Source of the DNA: Bacillota bacterium
GTDB lineage: Bacteria > Bacillota > Clostridia > Acetivibrionales > JAEXSP01
Length of the DNA stretch: 64,000 nucleotides
Reading direction: 5' to 3'
NCBI GenBank assembly: GCA_023453795.1
Contig: JAEXSP010000040.1
Span: 152,355-216,354 of the forward strand
Shown here one piece after another: positions 58,872-64,000 of the stretch. Positions within the stretch are counted from its first letter, which is position 1. Each line of letters opens with the position of its first letter. The notes below the pieces were generated by a model. That model was not told the origin of the DNA, ran no database searches, and worked only from the letters and a program-made list of their open reading frames with translations. A program made the position numbers and the translations under genes.

Positions 58872-59668
58872 GAAGTCATTCCCCACTTTCCGATAGTATG
58901 CTTTCCAAGCTGGTTAAACAGGATATCCTCTACAAGAATGCCGATAGCCACGATGACTATAAGGGACGCAAAAACTGCCGGGGTATCCATGAAGCTGCGC
59001 TTCTGAAGGATGTAGTAGCCAAGCCCGCTGGCGGTACCGGTTGCCCCGAATACCATTTCCGCACTGATCAGAGCGCGCCAGGCTCTGGCCCAGCCAATCT
59101 TGAGACCGGCATAAATATTTGGCAGAGAGGCCGGAATATATATGCCCGAGACCAGCCTTATTTTACCCAGACCTATGTTCTGCCCGAATTGTTTGTATAT
59201 TGCCGGTACTGAGCTGAAACCCGTCATCGTATTGAGCAGCATGGGCCACAAAACCGAATGTACGATTATAAAAATGATGGAACCGTTTCCAAGCCCGAAC
59301 CAAAGTATGATGACAGGAATAAGGGCTATTCCGGGAAGCGGGTGTGCAAAAGAAATCAGAGTATCTACAAAGTTTTTGCATACCTTTGATGACATCGCAA
59401 GACCCGTCAGGAGTATTGCAAGTACAATACCTATGAGCATGCCTTCGCCTATCAGCTCCAGAGAATAAAGGGTACGGAGCAGTAATTCTCCATTGACGCA
59501 ATTGTCTATCAGTGAATTCAAAATGGTTTTCAATGAGGGAAACATTACAACCGGGTAAATACCTGTATAATAGATGATCTGCCACAGCGCAATAAGCCCT
59601 ATTAAGAATATCAAACGTTTAAAAAATAAATTTTTGAAAGCACGTAACAGCTTCTTAAGCATTTCCAT
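58868..59668 (-). CDS. ABC importer permease, SsuC/TauC-like
   Basis: A 266-residue membrane protein with about six helices. The EAA loop is recognisable in IYIPASLPNIYAGLKIGWARAWRALISAEM, typical of the SsuC/TauC/NrtB group, and GIALIPVIILWFGLGNGSIIF precedes it. It is translationally coupled to the ATPase gene and 61 bases after the binding-protein gene. Confidence 0.9.
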   Translation of the reverse strand: MEMLKKLLRAFKNLFFKRLIFLIGLIALWQIIYYTGIYPVVMFPSLKTILNSLIDNCVNGELLLRTLYSLELIGEGMLIGIVLAILLTGLAMSSKVCKNFVDTLISFAHPLPGIALIPVIILWFGLGNGSIIFIIVHSVLWPMLLNTMTGFSSVPAIYKQFGQNIGLGKIRLVSGIYIPASLPNIYAGLKIGWARAWRALISAEMVFGATGTASGLGYYILQKRSFMDTPAVFASLIVIVAIGILVEDILFNQLGKHTIGKWGMTS

Positions 59669-59729
59669 GCGAGTTTACCTCAATTCCTTATGATTGAATG
59701 TTAACTCATGGGCTTTGCACACCATGATT

Positions 59730-60770
59730 CTAATTTCTTTCCTGAGCCGTTTCCAAAACGGATGCTTTGCCTGAACGCTGGCCTATTGCCGATGATACGG
59801 TGTCCCAACAGAAGTCGCTGTATTTTGCGGGAACCTTGGATATATAGTCGACTTCCTTCATATATTTGGCAAGTCCCATCGAGCCGTAAGGTGTAGTCGT
59901 ATAGTTTGTTCCTTCCCAGTCAAGGTATTTGATTACTTTTTCTGACGGAAGGTTTTCTTGTGCTGCAATTATTTCGATAGTCTCAGGATCTCTGGAGTTG
60001 ATGAGATTGATTGCTTCACTTAAAGCCATATAGGCAGCGCCCGCATAAGCAGGAGATTCTTCCATAAAGCTTTTTGTTGCAACTGTTACCAGGAAGGAGA
60101 AGTCCCCGCCGAAGGTATCAAATCCGTCAACAGCCATCTTTCCGCCATTGCTAAGCTCATCATAGATATATGGAGGCGAAGAGTAGTGCCCTGCGATGTC
60201 AATATTGTTCATTAAAGCGTTTTGCGCATCAGGATGAGCCATGGATATGATGCTGCCGTCCAAGGCTTTCGCATCTCCAAGCTGCTTTTTGGCAGCCATC
60301 GACAGCAGTATGTGCTGAATGCTTCCCGGTGCAGGAACAGCAATTTTATCCGTTACCTTGTAGCTCTTCAGCGAAGTAAATTCATCCTTTTTTGTTACGA
60401 GTCCGAGAGAGTTGTTTATAAGACCGCTGAACATCTTGTATGTAGCGCCCTTATCCCATGCAATAAGCAGCGGAGGAATTCCCATAACACCTACATCCGC
60501 TTTCTCGGCTGCCAGGGATTCGCTTACGGCTGACCCTGAACCCAGCTTCGACCACTTAACCGTTACACCCGGAAGGTACTTTTCAATGAGTTTCTTCTTC
60601 TGCATTACGTAGAAAGGTGCATAACTCATACCATTCTGGTATGCAATTCGGATTGTGCCTGTAAAACTGCCGGTATCTGCTTTCTTGTCCTGACAGGCAG
60701 TTAATGCTGTAGACATTGTAAAGACTGTTGCTAAAGCCACTGCAATTGCTTTAAATTTCAAAATACTCAC
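59730..60770 (-). CDS. ABC importer substrate-binding lipoprotein, SsuA/NMT1-like
   Basis: A 346-residue extracellular binding protein. The signal peptide ends in the lipobox STALTAC (Cys26), so it is lipid-anchored. GTIRIAYQNGMSYAPFYVMQKKKLIEKYL and the GSGSAVSESLAAEKADVGVMG region are typical of the SsuA/NMT1 fold. The ligand is not predictable. It lies 10 bases after the acyl-AMP ligase gene, an unusual partner for this transporter class. Confidence 0.9.
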   Translation of the reverse strand: MSILKFKAIAVALATVFTMSTALTACQDKKADTGSFTGTIRIAYQNGMSYAPFYVMQKKKLIEKYLPGVTVKWSKLGSGSAVSESLAAEKADVGVMGIPPLLIAWDKGATYKMFSGLINNSLGLVTKKDEFTSLKSYKVTDKIAVPAPGSIQHILLSMAAKKQLGDAKALDGSIISMAHPDAQNALMNNIDIAGHYSSPPYIYDELSNGGKMAVDGFDTFGGDFSFLVTVATKSFMEESPAYAGAAYMALSEAINLINSRDPETIEIIAAQENLPSEKVIKYLDWEGTNYTTTPYGSMGLAKYMKEVDYISKVPAKYSDFCWDTVSSAIGQRSGKASVLETAQERN

Positions 60771-60780
60771 TCCTTTTTTA

Positions 60781-62289
60781 TCAATAAAGCTTATGACGCT
60801 GCAACTTTAAGTTGTAGGTCTTCGGAAGCTTTGTAATCGTTTCATAAATCACTGGAACCTTATATGGCTCAAGCTGTGAGGTCAGATACTCTTTAAGCCC
60901 TGACGGGTCGAATTTCCTTCCCTCGGCAACAACGACAAACAGCTTGGGAACCTGCGCCAGAAGGCCGTTTGGATCCTTGCAGGGAACACAAGCGCTTTCG
61001 GCGACGCAAGGATGCCTGTTTGCCGCTTCCTCAACTTCACTTGGGGAAACCTTGTTGCCGCCCACATTTATTACATCTCCCTTGCGGCCGAGGAGGAATA
61101 TAAATCCCTCAGAGTCGCGGTAGCCGATGTCGTTTGTATATAAAATGCCGTTATCCAGTACGGATGCGGTAAGTTCCTCATCTTCAACATAGCCGGTCAT
61201 GACCATAGGGCCTTTGATTGTTATAAAACCGCCGTTATTAGGGCCGTCGGCGGTGATAATACTATGGTTTTCGTCAGTAAAGAAAATTTCCGCATTTACC
61301 GAATCCCGGCCGATGGAGTTCATTTTCTCAAGGTTGCTTCTGTAATTGATACCGGTAACGCAGCCTGCTTCGGAGGAACCATAGGTATTGAAAATATCCG
61401 AATGTGGCAGCAGATCAAGAAGCTTTTGCTTAAGCCGGTTGGGCACCATTTCCGCACCAACCTCGATATATCGCAGCTGATCCTTATACTTGCCCAGCAT
61501 GTCTCCGGACATCCTGAATATATACTCCATAGCAGTCGGAACCGATGTAATGGTAGTAGCCTTCCAGGCGTCCAGTGTATTAAAAAAGCTCCTTACGGAG
61601 GTGACGCCGTTTATCAAAACGAGAGTACCGCCTGTGTACAAGGAGCCCAAGGATCTTCGAAGGCCGAAGGAATGATTGACCGGAGCCGGTATAAGATTAA
61701 CGTCATTCTCATGCATCCCGGTGGTTCCAAGGGTGTTTTGCACCGCCGCAAGGATATTCCGGTGAGTAAGCTCAACTCCTTTGGATTTTCCCGTGGTGCC
61801 TGTAGTGTACATTATCATTGCGCCGGAGTCTATGTCAGGAAATTCTATTTCATCTTCATCCGGCAGGGTAATACTTGCAGAGCGTTCTAATAATTGCTTC
61901 AGAGTCAAAGCATCAGAGCTTTCAACTTCATAATTTACAATCGAAAGCTTTGCACCGAGTCTTTCTGATATATCTTTTACTCCCGCTTCGGGCATGGTCT
62001 TTTCAAGCGGTACAGAGATCGCGCCGCATAAGGCTGTTCCAAATAATCCTGCTATATAGGAAGTGGCCGGCAGTGCTTTAATTATTACCTTGTCACCCGG
62101 ACCAATGCCCATTGAGGCAAGGTAGCTTTTTACCCCGAGGGACAATTTCCTCAAAGCCTGATATGATATGGGCTTGTCTTCAGCAATAAGTGCTGTTTTG
62201 TCCTGAAGCCTTTCAGCATTTATAAAAAAAGTCTCCAATATGCTTTTTGCATTGATATCCTTACTGTCATTTATTTTTATAGCCTTCAT
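60781..62289 (-). CDS. Acyl-AMP ligase (adenylate-forming enzyme)
   Basis: A 502-residue ANL-superfamily enzyme. A3 MYTTGTTGKSKGVELTHRN, A5 FNTYGSSEAGCVTG, A7 YTNDIGYRDSEGFIFLLGRKGD, A8 INVGGNKVSPSEVEEAANRH. At A10 the usual G-K is replaced by LPKTYNLKLQRHKL, where the Lys is kept but the Gly is lost. No carrier domain is fused, and a separate carrier protein is encoded in the operon. Activation of an acid and loading onto that carrier, as DltA does for DltC, fits; acyl-CoA synthesis is the alternative. Confidence 0.88.
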   Translation of the reverse strand: MKAIKINDSKDINAKSILETFFINAERLQDKTALIAEDKPISYQALRKLSLGVKSYLASMGIGPGDKVIIKALPATSYIAGLFGTALCGAISVPLEKTMPEAGVKDISERLGAKLSIVNYEVESSDALTLKQLLERSASITLPDEDEIEFPDIDSGAMIMYTTGTTGKSKGVELTHRNILAAVQNTLGTTGMHENDVNLIPAPVNHSFGLRRSLGSLYTGGTLVLINGVTSVRSFFNTLDAWKATTITSVPTAMEYIFRMSGDMLGKYKDQLRYIEVGAEMVPNRLKQKLLDLLPHSDIFNTYGSSEAGCVTGINYRSNLEKMNSIGRDSVNAEIFFTDENHSIITADGPNNGGFITIKGPMVMTGYVEDEELTASVLDNGILYTNDIGYRDSEGFIFLLGRKGDVINVGGNKVSPSEVEEAANRHPCVAESACVPCKDPNGLLAQVPKLFVVVAEGRKFDPSGLKEYLTSQLEPYKVPVIYETITKLPKTYNLKLQRHKLY

Positions 62290-62307
62290 AAATATACTCC
62301 CAATGAT

Positions 62308-63567
62308 TTATTTAAAATTAAACGATGTATTTTTACTAAAGGTATAAGGTGCATACATTACTATGACAACATCGGGCTTGAGATCATCGATATAACTGTA
62401 AAGGCTGTTGCTGAATCTTGAACCCTGCATATCGACAAACACAAGCTGTTTGAAATACAGGGTTAAAAATGCCGATGCAGCACGAGCGTGAGAAGTGCCT
62501 ACAACCAAACACTTTAATTTGTTGGTTGCCAGGTAATTATCGACCACTAGATGGGTAGTCCCGCCCTTAAAATACGATGTATATGTATGCCCTCCGTTGT
62601 ATAGTGCAGTTTCAAACGGCCCCGTATAATCCATTATTCTCCCGGCTAAAGTTTTTTCCAGTGTTCCGTCAGACGTTAAGCTCCTGTATCTGAAGGAGGT
62701 CTTGAATTTGGGAAGCAGTGTGGTGAAATCATCCGCAGCTCCGACGAAGGATTCGCCGACAGCAGTTGTGTATGAGCCTTCATAGGCCTTCGGATAAGTC
62801 TTTTCTTCGTAGTTGGCATAACCTGAATAAACATTATATGGATCTAATTTAAATTTAAAGGCAGTGTTCAGGTATTGCGCCGAAACTTTGGCGGCGAAAA
62901 AGGCATAGGGAATCTTCCAGTGGTGATCTGTATTAAAGAAAACCTTTTGCGGGTCAACCTTCATTTTTTGAAACTCTTCACGCAGGTCGACCGTACGTAT
63001 GCCGGCGCTCTTTAATTCGCTGACTACCCTGTCTCCGGTTATGTTCTGATAATCGGTGACCCCTAAAGGAAGCTGTGTTTTTCCTTTAACAACTGAACAT
63101 GGAACAAGAAAAAAAGCGTTTTTAATATTTTTATCGGTCAAATGCTTCAGCATGGCTTTCAGATTGTTCAGGTTGTTGGTAATATCGATATTCGGCAGTA
63201 TCCTGTGCGGATGGCCGTCTGTATCAACAGCCAACGTCATAAGCGGTGTTTCTGTTACTTTTTTCCCTAACGCCTTTTCAGAATATCCGATCAGGTTGAC
63301 GGCTTCTTTCTGAATCGCTTCCGAATTGCTGTTGTATTCACTTTCAAAGGTTTTTATCTGCGAGGCTACGGGCTGCTTCAAGGGTTGCTTGGCAAAGTCC
63401 GTTATTAACGGTATTGCTTTATAGAACTTCAGGGCGCCGATTGACAGTATAATGAGAAAAATGATTATGGTAGTGAGTCCGGTTGCTGAGTAAATTTTGC
63501 TTTTTTTAACGGATGTGAAATTATTTTGGTTCGAGGCACTTTCTGAGTTGTTACCATTTGTATCCAT
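62308..63567 (-). CDS. AlgX/AlgJ-like SGNH surface protein (DHHW type)
   Basis: A 419-residue protein with one N-terminal transmembrane anchor (about 35-58) and an external hydrolase-like domain. KNAFFLVPCSVVKGK, FFNTDHHWKIPYAFFAA (the DHHW motif) and CLVVGTSHARAASAF (the SGNH Ser block, here GTSH rather than GDS) match the AlgX/AlgJ/DltD-type proteins that work with MBOAT enzymes in O-acylation of surface polymers. The ATG at 63567 follows GGGGGAAG; an upstream TTG is less likely. It is the first gene of the operon, 18 bases before the ligase. Confidence 0.85.
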   Translation of the reverse strand: MDTNGNNSESASNQNNFTSVKKSKIYSATGLTTIIIFLIILSIGALKFYKAIPLITDFAKQPLKQPVASQIKTFESEYNSNSEAIQKEAVNLIGYSEKALGKKVTETPLMTLAVDTDGHPHRILPNIDITNNLNNLKAMLKHLTDKNIKNAFFLVPCSVVKGKTQLPLGVTDYQNITGDRVVSELKSAGIRTVDLREEFQKMKVDPQKVFFNTDHHWKIPYAFFAAKVSAQYLNTAFKFKLDPYNVYSGYANYEEKTYPKAYEGSYTTAVGESFVGAADDFTTLLPKFKTSFRYRSLTSDGTLEKTLAGRIMDYTGPFETALYNGGHTYTSYFKGGTTHLVVDNYLATNKLKCLVVGTSHARAASAFLTLYFKQLVFVDMQGSRFSNSLYSYIDDLKPDVVIVMYAPYTFSKNTSFNFK

Positions 63568-63645
63568 GCAAAACTTCCCCCAACTCAACATTGTAAATTG
63601 AAATTATTGTGCTTAATTTCTGAGGTACAAAGCTTGTCAGAAATT

Positions 63646-63676
63646 GTCGTATACATACTAATAATACGACTTTTTT
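63646..63676 (+). terminator. Terminator-like hairpin upstream of the acylation operon
   Basis: GTCGTAT and ATACGAC arms (63646-63652, 63664-63670) followed by TTTTTT on the plus strand. There is no plus-strand gene just before it, so it may instead be a leader structure or operator of the minus-strand operon, about 80 bases before its first start codon. Confidence 0.45.
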
Positions 63677-63870
63677 GTGAGAGAAATGTGTTAATTATGT
63701 TACGAATATGTTACAAATTTTTAATAGAATGATGGAAAAAATGAAGAGAAGTCAAATATCACGAAAAAAAGGAGTAAAAAGCGGAGCAGGTATGAAGAGG
63801 ATTCTCCTTTCGACTGCCGATGGCTTAAAATATACCGGATATAAAAAAGGCCATAATTAAGAGCAGCAAA

Positions 63871-63922
63871 AAAAGGGGCTGTCTCAAAATCAGATAAAAT
63901 CTGATTAGGGACAGTCCCTTTT
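63871..63922. terminator. Large two-part hairpin, terminator or insertion-sequence end
   Basis: AAAAGGGGCTGTC pairs with GACAGTCCCTTTT (one mismatch), and inside it AATCAGAT pairs with ATCTGATT. T-rich arms on both strands would allow bidirectional termination. The GGGGCTGTCTCAAAA edge also resembles terminal repeats of some clostridial insertion sequences. Confidence 0.6.
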
Positions 63923-63938
63923 CTCTAGCCATTAATAT

Positions 63939-64000
63939 TCAAACAGCAAAACTAAGCAAAAGTACTGTAAAAGCAGTTCTTAACAAGATTTTAGGCACAG
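63939..64000 (-). CDS. C-terminal fragment of an unidentified protein at window edge
   Basis: The minus strand from the right edge reads 19 codons to a TGA (ending RTAFTVLLLSFAV). It stands 17 bases from the large hairpin. A transposase tail is possible because of the adjacent repeat-like hairpin, but too little is visible to say. Confidence 0.25.
   Translation of the reverse strand, partial: VPKILLRTAFTVLLLSFAV

Larger units (their letters stand above)
63568..64000. other. 433-base right-edge region with two hairpins
   Basis: Upstream of the acylation operon. Contains the hairpins at 63646-63676 and 63871-63922 and, at the very edge, the last codons of a minus-strand frame. No further gene is seen. 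No promoter for the operon could be fixed with confidence. Confidence 0.5.

Noticed and set aside
1..64000. CRISPR arrays, rRNA or tRNA genes, prophage
   Set aside because: No regularly spaced repeats, no rRNA signatures, no tRNA-like CCA/T-arm patterns other than the T-box, and no phage structural genes were seen by reading.

Overview
The window looks like a chromosomal segment of a mesophilic, cellulosome-producing, low-GC anaerobic Firmicute of the Ruminiclostridium / Clostridium cellulolyticum type. The evidence is four secreted enzymes that end in paired-repeat type I dockerins with Ala-Leu (or Ala-Met) at the recognition positions, clostridial codon use, strong AGGAGG-type ribosome binding sites, a T-box leader and DtxR/FeoAB, AraR/AraA and YesM/YesN families typical of the group. 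I see no rRNA, tRNA or CRISPR array. The species assignment is inference.

Layout. 1-2.3 kb: a partial D-Ala-D-Ala carboxypeptidase, a small unknown protein and a SigZ-like sigma factor. 2.4-6.1 kb: an intracellular beta-glucan module (GH5, two tandem SemiSWEETs, a Cys-rich protein, GH1). 6.2-11.1 kb: an arsenic operon, arsR-arsD-arsA-SDR-acr3-arsC. 11.2-21.3 kb (minus): four dockerin genes (beta-helix/CBM6, GH43/CBM6, GH59, GH127-GH146/CBM6), divergent from a YesM/YesN-type two-component system (22.2-24.8 kb) that probably controls them. 24.9-27.8 kb: an ArsR-type regulator and a two-gene glutathione pathway. 27.9-32.9 kb: two MFS exporters, a MarR regulator, and a REP-associated tyrosine transposase (RAYT) with three REP-like hairpins around it. 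33-35.2 kb: a Zn/Cd/Pb-type P-ATPase. 35.4-39.1 kb: a polysaccharide-deacetylase-like protein, then araR and araA. 39.1-41.6 kb: a TetR/MFS pair. 41.7-43.5 kb (minus): a nickel module, DUF3842-CooT-NikMN/CbiM, with an attenuator before the permease. 43.5-48.3 kb: a SurA-N-like protein, DtxR-FeoA-FeoB and a membrane LuxR regulator. 48.3-52.9 kb: an M20 peptidase behind twin palindromes, then a T-box leader controlling a TIM-barrel/acyl-CoA synthetase fusion. 53-56 kb: a nucleoside deaminase and an AT-rich DUF488-DUF488-OB-like gene trio. 56.3-63.6 kb (minus): a seven-gene operon encoding an SGNH protein, an acyl-AMP ligase, a SsuABC-like importer, an MBOAT acyltransferase and a carrier protein.

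How the parts fit. Arabinoxylan side-chain removal outside the cell (GH43, GH127/146, GH59) matches arabinose use inside (AraR, AraA), although araB and araD are not here. Metal and metalloid handling is prominent: arsenic, Zn/Cd, nickel and iron, with glutathione synthesis beside an ArsR regulator.

Most unusual content. First, the 56-63.6 kb operon looks like a Dlt/Alg-type surface-acylation pathway with its own ABC importer, which could supply the acyl group. Second, an apparently leucine-specific T-box precedes a fusion of a sugar-isomerase-like TIM barrel to an acyl-CoA synthetase. Third, the RAYT lies among three related hairpins whose arms differ but still pair. Fourth, the DUF488/OB-like trio looks recently acquired. 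Coordinates and motifs were read directly from the sequence; family names come from recognition of motifs without any database search.
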